DNA of 32,346 bases from an uncultured Spirochaetales bacterium. Lineage in GTDB: Bacteria > Spirochaetota > Spirochaetia > Sphaerochaetales > Sphaerochaetaceae. The notes under the pieces were generated by a model. That model was given only the letters and a program-made list of their open reading frames with translations. It searched no databases and was not told the origin of the DNA. Positions 6,709 through 13,643 of this stretch are shown here, one piece after another. The stretch lies in contig CASDRY010000135.1 of the NCBI GenBank assembly GCA_949283235.1, positions 1-32,346 of the forward strand, written 5' to 3'. Position 1 is the stretch's first letter, and each line of letters starts with the position of its first letter. The translations under genes were made by a program, and so were the position numbers.

Positions 6709-7995
6709 GAGAACTTTCTGTACTGCACGGCGGAATGCGTTTCCGCGCTCAAATTCGTTCGTGTAGTACTCATCAGCATATGCCCCCGGGGAAAGAAGGA
6801 TTATCTCGGGGGTATCTCTTTTACCCCTGTGCTCAAGAGCTGTTTCATAAGCAGAAGACACAGCTTCATCCATTGAAGCAAAAGGCCCTGAGAATCTAAG
6901 CCCTTCTCTCCTGAGAGATGGAATAAGCTTTTCAGTAAGGCTTCCAGAGAGGAGGGTAATCGAGACGGCCTCATCCAGCGGTTCTTTCAGCTCCGTTATA
7001 TCTATATTGCTTTTGTCTGTTCCGCCAACTATAAGGTGAACAGGAGTTCCCTTCATTCCCCTCATTGAGAAGGAGATGGAGAGTGGAAGCACGGAAGCTG
7101 AATCATTTATGAATGAAACACCATCATTTACAGCAACAAGCTCCAGCCTGTTAGGAATTCCCCTGTAATTGCTGAATGCCTTATCTATGAGCTTTTTCTT
7201 ATATCCAAGCGCTCTCATGCACTCCCATGCAAGCTCTTTGCCAGCTCTTGCTTTGTATGGATTCGTCAGGGAGGGGTATCCTTTGACCTTTGCCTTCGGA
7301 ATTATCCCTGAAAAAAGCATCTTCTCTTTAAGGAACCTTGGAATGATCAGCTTCCTTACCCATGGACCGATGAAGAGAGAGCCTTCAGATGTCATGTCGG
7401 AAGGGGAGGTTGGAATGGCTATTGTATCGGTTATTGCGGCGATATCTATACGAGGCCATGAATAGCCTAGAGATGAGGATGTATCCTTAACCTGCCATGC
7501 TGACATTTCTATGATTACAGCATCAAAAAGCTTATCATCATTCTCGATATCAGAAAGGAGATGGAAAGCTGAGTATCCCAATCCTTCGGAGAAGGCAGCC
7601 TTCACTCCCATTGCATTGAGAGCGTTCGATAAAGCGGAAGCTGTACTTGTCTTTCCTTTGGAGCCAGCCACGACAATCCTAAGCATCCTTTCAGTTTTAG
7701 GATTTTCAAGAAGTGCTGCTATATCATTAGTGATACGCTTTGCTTTCTTCTTTACAAGAAATGGAATAGGCACTCCAGGAATTTTAACGACAAGGTCGGC
7801 ATTAACAACAGAGTCCATGACATTATCTTTTGTGATGAATTTAGCTCCTTTTGATTCCAGGAGCTGGACCATCATCTCATTTTCCCTTTTCTCCGGGGAC
7901 CCTATTATTTCCACGCTATGCCCCAGCTTAAGATAATACTCTGCTGCCTCAGCTCCACCTCCAGATGCGCCAAGGCCAAGGATAAGGACTCTCAC
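6694..7995 (-). CDS. murD: UDP-N-acetylmuramoyl-L-alanine--D-glutamate ligase (MurD)
   Basis: A 433-residue Mur ligase that adds D-Glu to UDP-MurNAc-L-Ala in cell-wall precursor synthesis. Domain 1 is the Rossmann-like UDP-binding part opening with VLILGLGASGGG. The ATP loop is GSKGKTST at 111-118. The family's ExSSFQL appears as IEMSAWQV, and the third domain starts near GIPNRLE-FINDS and ends with LLSPGAYADEY. The usual DSKATN motif reads DSASVL, and the SPACASFD equivalent is changed too, so activity deserves a check. I start at GTG 7995: it sits right before the first beta strand and has TATAAT 7 nt upstream. The frame also extends to ATG 8091, adding 32 residues with no counterpart in MurD. 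It is apparently monocistronic. Confidence 0.85.
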   Translation of the reverse strand: MRVLILGLGASGGGAEAAEYYLKLGHSVEIIGSPEKRENEMMVQLLESKGAKFITKDNVMDSVVNADLVVKIPGVPIPFLVKKKAKRITNDIAALLENPKTERMLRIVVAGSKGKTSTASALSNALNAMGVKAAFSEGLGYSAFHLLSDIENDDKLFDAVIIEMSAWQVKDTSSSLGYSWPRIDIAAITDTIAIPTSPSDMTSEGSLFIGPWVRKLIIPRFLKEKMLFSGIIPKAKVKGYPSLTNPYKARAGKELAWECMRALGYKKKLIDKAFSNYRGIPNRLELVAVNDGVSFINDSASVLPLSISFSMRGMKGTPVHLIVGGTDKSNIDITELKEPLDEAVSITLLSGSLTEKLIPSLRREGLRFSGPFASMDEAVSSAYETALEHRGKRDTPEIILLSPGAYADEYYTNEFERGNAFRRAVQKVLSEKR

Positions 7996-8002
7996 AGCTG
8001 AA

Positions 8003-8008
8003 ATTATA
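8003..8008 (-). promoter_or_regulatory. Candidate -10 (TATAAT) for murD, leaderless spacing
   Basis: The reverse strand has a perfect TATAAT ending 7 nt before GTG 7995, with no Shine-Dalgarno. The -35 at 17 bp is weak (TTTTCC). Confidence 0.45.
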
Positions 8009-8113
8009 GACAGAATTGCTATAAGGGAAAAGGAAAAACGGAAAGATATGGGGTAGTGTTTTATGACTAGATAATATTCTGATAATCCCATTCCAGAGTT
8101 TTCCGCAAAGCTC

Positions 8114-8143
8114 TTGACAGTTCATTCCCAAAAAAAGCACAAT
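8114..8143 (+). promoter_or_regulatory. Promoter for the 29-residue ribosomal-type protein
   Basis: Perfect TTGACA (8114-8119), 18 bp, CACAAT (8138-8143, 4 of 6). Transcription would start near 8150, leaving a leader of about 40 nt before GTG 8191. Confidence 0.55.
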
Positions 8144-8190
8144 GAATCGGTAATTACACTAATCCAATTGGATGTATAAGGAGCAGTATT

Positions 8191-8280
8191 GTGCCTTGCG
8201 GAAAGAAAAGAAAGAAGCATAAGATAGCAACACACAAGAGAAAGAAAAGACTCAGAATGAATAGACATAAGAAGAAATAA
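8191..8280 (+). CDS. Very small basic ribosomal protein, AURKAIP1/COX24 (mS38, bS22-like) family
   Basis: A 29-codon frame starting at GTG with an ideal AAGGAG 7 nt upstream. The product is almost entirely basic: MPCGKKRKKH followed by KIATHKRKKRLRMNRHKKK. From memory this is the pattern of tiny bacterial proteins annotated 'AURKAIP1/COX24 domain', related to mitochondrial small-subunit protein mS38 and mycobacterial bS22, which bind 16S rRNA. It is flanked by its own TTGACA promoter and a hairpin terminator, so it is an independent unit. It is too short for most gene finders. The role as a small-subunit protein is inferred from the family; the gene itself is well supported. Confidence 0.85.
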   Translation: MPCGKKRKKHKIATHKRKKRLRMNRHKKK

Positions 8281-8300
8281 TTCTTCTTGCTATCTTAGAA

Positions 8301-8335
8301 GGCCACCGGTAGAGATATCGGTGGTTCTTTATTTA
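8301..8335 (+). terminator. Terminator after the mS38-like gene
   Basis: Stem CCACCG/CGGTGG (8303-8308 with 8319-8324), lengthened by two G:T pairs, with loop GTAGAGATAT and then TTCTTTATTT. It overlaps the last codons of the convergent tcdA. On the reverse strand the hairpin has no following T run. Confidence 0.7.
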
Positions 8336-9078
8336 CTAGACAAAACCGAATCAGGGAGTAATCTTCTGAGGGCAAGCTCTGCCATTTTCTCCCCAAAGAT
8401 CGCTGTTATGTATGCAAGAGAGCCAAGGACAAGTCTTTTCCTTCCATTTGTTCCATCTTCCGCATCTGGGTCTTCTGAGGGGTCTATATATTTGAAATCT
8501 ACCTGCTCTGGTGAGTAAACGCACTCGATGCCTTTTCCTATTCCTCTTTTCCTCAGCTGTGTCCTGACCTGTTTTGCCAGTGGGCAGCCATATGTTTCCG
8601 TTATATCTCCTGTTCTTATAAGGGAAGAGTCTTTTCTAAGTGCAGCTCCCATCGATGAGATTATTGGAATGCCTCTTCTGTATGCTGTTTCAAGGAGAGC
8701 AACCTTTGCCTTCACGCTATCGATGCAGTCCAGCACTATATCCGCACTGAAGAGAATCTCCATGTTCTTCTCATCAAGCATCTCAGGAATGGCAATTACG
8801 TGGCAATCTGGATTAATATCCAGAATTCTTTCTTTCATGACATCTGTCTTAAGCTTTCCCACAGTTGAATGGAGGGCTATGATCTGACGATTTATATTGC
8901 TCTCGGAGACCCTGTCGAAATCCAGAATGATAAGCTTTCCGATTCCAGATCTTGCAAGCATCTCTATGGCATAGCCACCAACAGCCCCAACTCCAGCAAT
9001 GGCTACGCTGCTGTTATTAAGGTGCGAAACATTATCTTCACCGATGAATCTTCCTATTCTCTGAAACTGTTCCTTCAA
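8329..9078 (-). CDS. tcdA: tRNA threonylcarbamoyladenosine dehydratase (TcdA/YgdL; ThiF fold)
   Basis: A 249-residue E1-like (ThiF/MoeB/HesA) enzyme that in E. coli cyclises t6A37 to ct6A in an ATP-dependent step. The N-terminus is LKEQFQRIGRFIG, the nucleotide-binding loop GVGAVGG is at 29-35, and DRVSESNINRQ follows. The subfamily marker is TYGCPLAKQVRTQLRKRGI with the conserved Cys, distinguishing it from MoeB and ThiF. I start at TTG 9078 because an AAGGAGG lies exactly 7 nt upstream and the protein then begins where the family does; the frame upstream (to 9156) lies inside tatD. The TTG overlaps the tatD stop (TTGA), so translation is coupled. The ANN-decoding elongator tRNAs that use t6A include tRNA-Met and tRNA-Ile(CAU). 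Confidence 0.9.
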   Translation of the reverse strand: MKEQFQRIGRFIGEDNVSHLNNSSVAIAGVGAVGGYAIEMLARSGIGKLIILDFDRVSESNINRQIIALHSTVGKLKTDVMKERILDINPDCHVIAIPEMLDEKNMEILFSADIVLDCIDSVKAKVALLETAYRRGIPIISSMGAALRKDSSLIRTGDITETYGCPLAKQVRTQLRKRGIGKGIECVYSPEQVDFKYIDPSEDPDAEDGTNGRKRLVLGSLAYITAIFGEKMAELALRRLLPDSVLSSK

Positions 9079-9689
9079 GAAAGGACCTCCTTCATTATTC
9101 TCTCGCTTCTCTTTCCGATATCTATTCCGATGATTTCTGAAAGATAGCTGTTCCACGCTTCAAGTGTTTGTTCTTCCTCCATACCTGTTTCCATATCAGT
9201 TTCGGTGACAAAGGGTAGGGTGAGGAGAGCCTTGAAGCTCTTTGCGTTCTTTCCTCGTGGAGAGAGGGAGATTATACCGCCTTGCTCTATGAAAAGCTTA
9301 GCCATTTCAAATGAACCAGTATAACCATGCATCATGAATTTCCTTATTTTCATATCAGAGAGTATAGACAATGTCCTTCCATATTCCCTGACAGTATGTA
9401 TAACAGCGAATCTGTCATAATCTCTTGCGATCTCGAGAGCAGTTCTGAATATTCTTTCCTGTTCCGCAGGGTCAGGGAATCTTTTATCAAGCCCGATCTC
9501 CCCGATATGAAAGCCATCTTTTGCAACTCTCTCCATGATGGAGAAATCAGGGGAGGGGTCATGCCCTGGTAAAGTTCCTAAAGCTTTATATTTATATGGA
9601 CTTAGCACAAGATGCTCCGCAATTGCTGCGGAGCACACCAAGGCGTTATCTCTTATGATAGTTCCGGGATGTGCATGGGCATCGAACAT
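9075..9689 (-). CDS. TatD-family metal-dependent hydrolase
   Basis: This 204-residue protein belongs to the TatD group of TIM-barrel metal hydrolases (DNases or unknown). It has H5-x-H7 (DAHAHPG), E64 (HIGEIGLDK), H98 (VIHTVRE), H121 (MMHGYTGS) and D165 (VTETDMETG), which is the full ligand set in the right order. It is shorter than the usual ~260 residues, with compact loops, so it may be a TatD-like subfamily rather than TatD itself. It begins with a promoter of good quality (CTGACA, 17 bp, TATCAT) only 6 nt before ATG 9689 and no Shine-Dalgarno. Its stop overlaps the tcdA start. What a TatD-like hydrolase has to do with t6A modification is unknown. Confidence 0.88.
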   Translation of the reverse strand: MFDAHAHPGTIIRDNALVCSAAIAEHLVLSPYKYKALGTLPGHDPSPDFSIMERVAKDGFHIGEIGLDKRFPDPAEQERIFRTALEIARDYDRFAVIHTVREYGRTLSILSDMKIRKFMMHGYTGSFEMAKLFIEQGGIISLSPRGKNAKSFKALLTLPFVTETDMETGMEEEQTLEAWNSYLSEIIGIDIGKRSERIMKEVLS

Positions 9690-9695
9690 AAGAGA

Positions 9696-9724
9696 ATGAT
9701 AGTTTTAAATCGGATTATTGTCAG
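9696..9724 (-). promoter_or_regulatory. Promoter for tatD-tcdA
   Basis: On the reverse strand CTGACA, 17 bp, TATCAT, then 6 nt (TCTCTT) to ATG 9689. Both boxes match consensus at 5 of 6. The -35 overlaps the stop of the upstream lipoprotein gene. Confidence 0.6.
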
Positions 9725-10686
9725 CGTCGGTTCTGTCTTCCGATAGCTACATTATTCCCATCGATTCTCAATGTATATTCAGGGAATCTGATGAAATCAT
9801 CATCTTCAGCATTGATTGTCCCTGAGAAGTCTATTGTGTGGGTTGTGCTTCCTATTGAATAGCTTCCCGAGATGCTTCCATCGAAGAGGAAGTAATCATC
9901 ATCTCTTATTTCTCCTTCCTCGATTACTGCATCAATGGTTATATCATTCATAACAACTTCATCATCTCTGAAGTTCTGGATTCTTATCTTCACTTCAGCT
10001 CTTTCAGTATCCCTATGCTCACTGAAGCTGTAGCTTCCTGATACTTTGATTGTCCTGAATGGAACAGTGAAGCTCGTTATGTTGGCAGCGACGATTTCTA
10101 GATCATCATCACCGCGTTCCATCGCAACAGTAATGGTTCCCTTCATAAACTCATTGTCTATGGTATGGGTTCCAGGTTTCCTGTTCTCGTAAATCTCAAG
10201 GGAGTCCTCAAGAATATCCTTCACTTCATCGAATGCTTCGTCAAATCCTTCGATGAATGCCCTGAAAGCAAAGTGCTCAGCTCTTGTCATTGTTCTCGGA
10301 AGCGATGATGGATTCACAGGACGATTATCCAGGGTTATATCAGTACCTGAATTATCTGTCTTCATGACAAATACCGGGCCAGGGCTTCCATCTGAATAGG
10401 TGAGGGTGAGTTCTGCAGCGAGAACTTTTCCGCTCGTATCGGTTTCAAATGTCCCGGTTATCGAAGAGCCGTCATCTGCTTTAAAGTTTGTTACCTTATA
10501 TGTATTTTCACCTGTTGCAGATACCGCAGAATTTGTTGCATCCACTGAAATAGCCTGCGCCATAGCTCTTACGATGGATTCAGGTGAACCTTCTGCTGCT
10601 TTTCCTGTAGAAGGATTGCAGCCTGTTAATACAAGTGCCGCGAGGAGTATTCCCACGGCGGCAAATAAAGAAAGTCGTCGATTCAT
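9721..10686 (-). CDS. Secreted lipoprotein of unknown function
   Basis: A 321-residue protein with a lipoprotein signal peptide: MNRR, a hydrophobic core, then lipobox LTGC with Cys23. The mature part starts with a Gly/Ser/Ala-rich linker and is mainly short beta-type segments rich in D, T and S (for example GSSITGTFETDTSGKV and TITVAMERGDDDLEIVAANI), with one helical stretch at about 130-160 (ALRAFIEGFDEAFDEVKDILED-like). It resembles a repeated beta-sheet binding protein, but I recognise no family. The Shine-Dalgarno AAGGAGC precedes the ATG by 6 nt. It should be anchored to a membrane facing the periplasm or surface. No operon partner is evident; tatD downstream has its own promoter. Confidence 0.8.
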   Translation of the reverse strand: MNRRLSLFAAVGILLAALVLTGCNPSTGKAAEGSPESIVRAMAQAISVDATNSAVSATGENTYKVTNFKADDGSSITGTFETDTSGKVLAAELTLTYSDGSPGPVFVMKTDNSGTDITLDNRPVNPSSLPRTMTRAEHFAFRAFIEGFDEAFDEVKDILEDSLEIYENRKPGTHTIDNEFMKGTITVAMERGDDDLEIVAANITSFTVPFRTIKVSGSYSFSEHRDTERAEVKIRIQNFRDDEVVMNDITIDAVIEEGEIRDDDYFLFDGSISGSYSIGSTTHTIDFSGTINAEDDDFIRFPEYTLRIDGNNVAIGRQNRR

Positions 10687-10825
10687 AAAATGCTCCTTTG
10701 TACCCTGATTATTCCACGGAAAAAGGAACAGGGCATTAAGAAAAACTTTCCAGATTCCTCAGATTTTCCGACTACATATTTCTTTTCCCAGAAAACAGAA
10801 AATCTGATTTTCTCTCTTGATATTG

Positions 10826-10855
10826 TTGACTTTAAGCTTGATTCAATGATATAAA
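10826..10855 (+). promoter_or_regulatory. Promoter of the rpsF-ssb-rpsR-rplI operon
   Basis: TTGACT (10826-10831), 18 bp, TATAAA (10850-10855). Both are 5 of 6 to consensus. Transcription would start near 10862, giving a leader of about 55 nt. Confidence 0.7.
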
Positions 10856-10864
10856 CCATTGACC

Positions 10865-10901
10865 TCTTTATCCGGGCGTATGCTCGGATCGATTCTAAAG
10901 A
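10865..10901 (+). promoter_or_regulatory. Structured rpsF leader, candidate S6:S18 autoregulatory site
   Basis: The leader holds an 8-bp hairpin ATCCGGGC/GCTCGGAT with loop GTAT (10870-10889). Around it TCTTTA (10865-10870) can pair with TAAAGA (10896-10901). A CCG trinucleotide lies at 10872-10874. Many bacteria have an S6:S18-binding hairpin with a conserved CCG just upstream of rpsF, and this is in the right place. The match is by position and features only, not by a covariance model. The AAGGAGG of rpsF follows within 10 nt. Confidence 0.45.
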
Positions 10902-10916
10902 CCACAAGGAGGAACC

Positions 10917-11204
10917 ATGATTCAGAATTATGAGTTCACAGTCATCTTCGATGCAGATGAAGATAAGACAAAGTCGGGCCTTGAGCTTGTGAAGAGCACA
11001 TTTGAGCGCTTCAACGTAGAGATTACAAAGGAAGAGGATCTTGGAGTAAAGACACTTGCTTATGTAATCAACAAGCAGGAGAAGGGCCACTATGTCTATT
11101 TCGAGCTTAAAGCTGACACACAGACAATTGCTAAGATGAGCAATATCTTCCAGCTTTCAACGCTTGTTCTTAAGTTCCTGTTCGTTAATCCGGAAAGGAA
11201 GTAA
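10917..11204 (+). CDS. rpsF: 30S ribosomal protein bS6
   Basis: A 95-residue bS6 of normal length. It has the family start NYEFTVIFDAD, the VKTLAYVINKQEKGHYVYFEL core strands, and a C-terminal FLFVNPERK. In the ribosome it binds next to bS18 on the platform of the small subunit. The Shine-Dalgarno AAGGAGG lies 5-6 nt before the ATG. It is the first gene of rpsF-ssb-rpsR-DUF2232-rplI, driven by the promoter at 10826, with a hairpin leader that may let an S6:S18 complex control its own message. Confidence 0.97.
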   Translation: MIQNYEFTVIFDADEDKTKSGLELVKSTFERFNVEITKEEDLGVKTLAYVINKQEKGHYVYFELKADTQTIAKMSNIFQLSTLVLKFLFVNPERK

Positions 11205-11212
11205 AAGCGACT

Positions 11213-11677
11213 ATGGCTACCGATATCAATTCAGTTGTCCTTGTAGGGCGTCTCACCCGTGATGCAATGCTGAGATACACAGGTTCAGGTGCAGGTTTCC
11301 TGTCCTTCACAATTGCTGTCAACAGATCAAAGAGGAATGCTGACGGATCGTGGAGTGATGAGGCCTCTTTCATTGACTGTGTGTATTTCGGACAGAATTC
11401 CCAGTCAATAAGCCAGTATTTGGTAAAGGGAAAGCAAGTTGCTATTCAGGGAGAACTCAGACAGAGTAAATGGGAAAACGATGGACAGCAGAGATCAAAG
11501 CTCGATGTCGTAGTCAGCACTCTATCCCTGCTTTCCGGTGGAAATCAGGGACAGGCTTCTGGCGGAAATTTCTCCAGCCAGTATCCACAGCGTCCACAGA
11601 ACACGAGGGAAGCTCAGCCTTCTCCTGTTCAGGGACCAGGTCCAGAGTCATTTGAGGATGACTCTATTCCATTCTGA
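11213..11677 (+). CDS. ssb: Single-stranded DNA-binding protein
   Basis: A 154-residue SSB that coats single-stranded DNA during replication and repair. The OB fold occupies about residues 1-108 ([20 protein letters not shown], then [21 protein letters not shown]). A Gly/Gln/Pro-rich flexible tail follows, ending in the acidic protein-interaction tip DDSIPF. The order rpsF-ssb-rpsR is widely conserved. It starts 8 bp after rpsF, with GGAAAGGAAG overlapping the rpsF end as ribosome-binding site. Confidence 0.97.
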   Translation: MATDINSVVLVGRLTRDAMLRYTGSGAGFLSFTIAVNRSKRNADGSWSDEASFIDCVYFGQNSQSISQYLVKGKQVAIQGELRQSKWENDGQQRSKLDVVVSTLSLLSGGNQGQASGGNFSSQYPQRPQNTREAQPSPVQGPGPESFEDDSIPF

Positions 11678-11690
11678 TAGGAGACAAGAA

Positions 11691-11969
11691 ATGCACGAAG
11701 ATAAGGATTTCGCAGAGAAAGATGGTGCACTCAGAGACAGAAAGATGGGTGCAAGAAAGATGGGATTCAAGAAGAAGGTCTGCAAGTTCTGCCAGGGCGC
11801 AGCACCTGCTGATTACAAGAACCCGGACATGCTCCGCCGCTACATCACAGAGCGCGGTAAGATTCTTCCTGCTCGCATTACTGGCACTTGTGCAAAGCAC
11901 CAGAGAGCACTTAACAGGGAAATCAAGAGAGCTAGAGTTCTTGCTTATCTCCCATTCGAGAAGAAATGA
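11691..11969 (+). CDS. rpsR: 30S ribosomal protein bS18, zinc-ribbon type
   Basis: A 92-residue bS18 with the conserved end [13 protein letters not shown]. It keeps a Cys/His set, C31-x2-C34 and C67-x2-H70, expected of the zinc-binding ('C+') form of S18. The first ~28 residues are a charged extension ([20 protein letters not shown]). The start at 11691 is chosen from a TAGGAG 8 nt upstream; an open frame reaching back to 11538 is only a shadow of ssb. Its stop overlaps the ATG of the next gene (ATGA). Confidence 0.95.
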   Translation: MHEDKDFAEKDGALRDRKMGARKMGFKKKVCKFCQGAAPADYKNPDMLRRYITERGKILPARITGTCAKHQRALNREIKRARVLAYLPFEKK

Positions 11970-12937
11970 TGGATAACAGGCTGAGAGCGGTAGGGGAGGC
12001 TGTATTGCTTCTCCTTTTAAGCTTGGTTATGTCCCAGATAGGGGTTGCCTCGCTTATTGCCGTTGCTCCGCTCCTGTTCTTTTCAATCCGTCATGGCAGG
12101 AAGAGTGCATCTTTACTGATTGCCATATTCTTTCTGATTCTGCTTCTTCTGGATATTCTCAGAGGTGGAATCATAGGATCTGGTAAGCTTGGATGCGCTA
12201 TCCTGATGATTGATATGTATGTTCCCCTGTCGCTGTCAGCGGCTGGGATAGTCTGGCTAGGCACCAAGGGAAAGGGAGTTATGAAGAGGCTATTTCTGAC
12301 GCTCCTTCCGGCTCTCGTTCTTGCGCTTGGCTATGTTGTATTCTTCTATACTGATAGGGCACTCCTAGATACCCTTATAGGTTCTTTCGAGGATGTGTTT
12401 GCTGCATTGTTCGGACCAGTATTTGAGATATTGCTTCCAGGTGTGGATATATCGTTAGTTGTATATATTGCTATGCTGATGATTCTATCTCTTATGCTTC
12501 CAGTTCTGCTATGCAGCATCTGTGCAAGCTGCTTTATATTCGAAACAGCCTTGCATTCAAGAGAAAGCGAGTGGGAGGAGAAGGTCATGCGTCTGGAGTA
12601 TTCGCCAGATGCTGTATGGGGCTTCATAATTTCCTGGGCTCTTGTGCTCGTCCTTCGCTTTGTATCAGCACCCCTGCTGCTGGAGATAGCAGTGTTGAAT
12701 GCAGCTGGCATATGGACTGTGCTATATGCAATAGAGGGCTTCAGTGTGCTTTATGCGCGTATACGCAGACGAAGCGCGATGAGAAGTATGACCCTTCTTA
12801 TTCTTGTTCTGCTTTTTGGTACGATTATCCCTGGGATAAACTTTATTGTTCTCATAGGACTTCCACTAGTTGGAGTTCTTGAGAGTTTCTTCGATTTGAA
12901 GAAACTAGGAGGAAAAGATTATGAAGATCATTCTTAA
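11966..12937 (+). CDS. Polytopic membrane protein, DUF2232 (YybS-like)
   Basis: The 323-residue protein is almost all hydrophobic, with roughly eight or nine predicted membrane segments and short charged loops (for example [16 protein letters not shown] after the fifth or sixth). Position between rpsR and rplI, size and topology match the YybS/DUF2232 family, which is found next to rplI, gdpP or dnaB in many bacteria. Its function is not established. It overlaps rpsR by 4 bp and rplI by 17 bp, so it is tightly built into the ribosomal operon. A second ATG three bases on (11969) is an equally good start. Confidence 0.75.
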   Translation: MMDNRLRAVGEAVLLLLLSLVMSQIGVASLIAVAPLLFFSIRHGRKSASLLIAIFFLILLLLDILRGGIIGSGKLGCAILMIDMYVPLSLSAAGIVWLGTKGKGVMKRLFLTLLPALVLALGYVVFFYTDRALLDTLIGSFEDVFAALFGPVFEILLPGVDISLVVYIAMLMILSLMLPVLLCSICASCFIFETALHSRESEWEEKVMRLEYSPDAVWGFIISWALVLVLRFVSAPLLLEIAVLNAAGIWTVLYAIEGFSVLYARIRRRSAMRSMTLLILVLLFGTIIPGINFIVLIGLPLVGVLESFFDLKKLGGKDYEDHS

Positions 12938-13538
12938 TCAGGACGTAGTACACCTTGGAGAAGAGGGTGACGTAGTAGAGGTAAAGGACGGATACGCACG
13001 CAACTACCTTCTTCCTACAAAGACTGCTGTTATCTACAACAAGGCAAATGCAGCACTTTTCAAGTCACGTGAAGCTGCTATTGAAAAGAGAAAGGCAGAG
13101 AAGAGAGCTGCTTCTGCATCTCTTAAGGAGAGACTTGACGGAGTTTCTCTCTCAATCGTTGTACCAGCTGGTGAGTCTGGAAAGCTCTTCGGTTCTGTAA
13201 CATCTGCAATGGTTCAGTCAGAACTCCAGAAGCTTGGCTTCGATATCGAAAAGAAGAAGATCGAGGTTGCAACACATGCTATCAAGATGACAGGAACATA
13301 TACAGTTGTTGTCCATCTCTATGAGAATGACCTTTCTCACATCAAGCTTGTTGTTATGTCTGAAGCAGAGAAGCTTGCAGCAGACAAGGCAAAAGCAGAA
13401 GCTGAAGCAAAGGCTAAGGCAGAGGCAAAAGCTGCTGAGGAAGCTGCAAAGGCTGAAGCTGAGGCTGCAGCAGCAGAGGAAACAGCTGAAGCAGAAGCTC
13501 CTGCAGAAGAGAGCGCTGAGCCAGCTGAGAATAACTGA
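12921..13538 (+). CDS. rplI: 50S ribosomal protein bL9 with long Ala/Glu/Lys tail
   Basis: A bL9 of 205 residues against the usual ~148. The N-terminal domain is canonical ([24 protein letters not shown], with GYARNYLLP), followed by the connecting helix (about 45-75) and the C-terminal rRNA-binding domain to about 147. From about 148 on is a tail made almost only of A, E and K (repeats such as AKAEAEAKAKAEAK), ending acidic (EESAEPAENN). The tail is probably a single exposed helix or disordered. The AGGAGG Shine-Dalgarno and start lie inside the end of the DUF2232 gene. A terminator follows, making this the last gene of the operon. Confidence 0.96.
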   Translation: MKIILNQDVVHLGEEGDVVEVKDGYARNYLLPTKTAVIYNKANAALFKSREAAIEKRKAEKRAASASLKERLDGVSLSIVVPAGESGKLFGSVTSAMVQSELQKLGFDIEKKKIEVATHAIKMTGTYTVVVHLYENDLSHIKLVVMSEAEKLAADKAKAEAEAKAKAEAKAAEEAAKAEAEAAAAEETAEAEAPAEESAEPAENN

Positions 13539-13558
13539 TTGTCTTTCAATCAACGTTG

Positions 13559-13585
13559 TGCCCTGTAGAAATGCAGGGCATTTTT
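13559..13585 (+). terminator. Terminator after rplI
   Basis: A 7-bp stem TGCCCTG/CAGGGCA with loop TAGAAATG, followed by TTTTTAG. It separates the ribosomal operon from dnaB. Confidence 0.85.
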
Positions 13586-13615
13586 AGTTGCTGTCTATTC
13601 TGATAAGACCTGAAA

Positions 13616-13624
13616 TGCTATAAT
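13616..13624 (+). promoter_or_regulatory. Extended -10 promoter for dnaB
   Basis: TGC directly followed by a perfect TATAAT (13619-13624). No clear -35 at 16-18 bp, as is usual for extended -10 promoters. Predicted start near 13631, giving a leader of about 13 nt that includes GGAG. Confidence 0.55.
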
Positions 13625-13643
13625 CCACCCACTGGAGAAATAG

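Noticed and set aside
7169..7936. Two + strand frames of 98 and 141 codons
   Set aside because: Antisense to murD, with no start signals and no recognisable motif.
7996..8091. Upstream extension of murD to ATG 8091
   Set aside because: Adds 32 residues unlike any MurD N-terminus, and places the TATAAT inside the gene.
8269..8288. AAGAAGAA/TTCTTCTT palindrome as terminator of the mS38-like gene
   Set aside because: AT-rich, overlaps the stop codon, no T run directly after. The GC-rich hairpin at 8303 is better.
11538..11690. Longer start for rpsR
   Set aside because: That part is ssb in another frame; bS18 homology and the ribosome-binding site begin at 11691.
13337..13549. Ala/Ser-rich 70-codon frame on the - strand
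   Set aside because: Mirror of the Ala/Glu/Lys tail of rplI; no ribosome-binding site.
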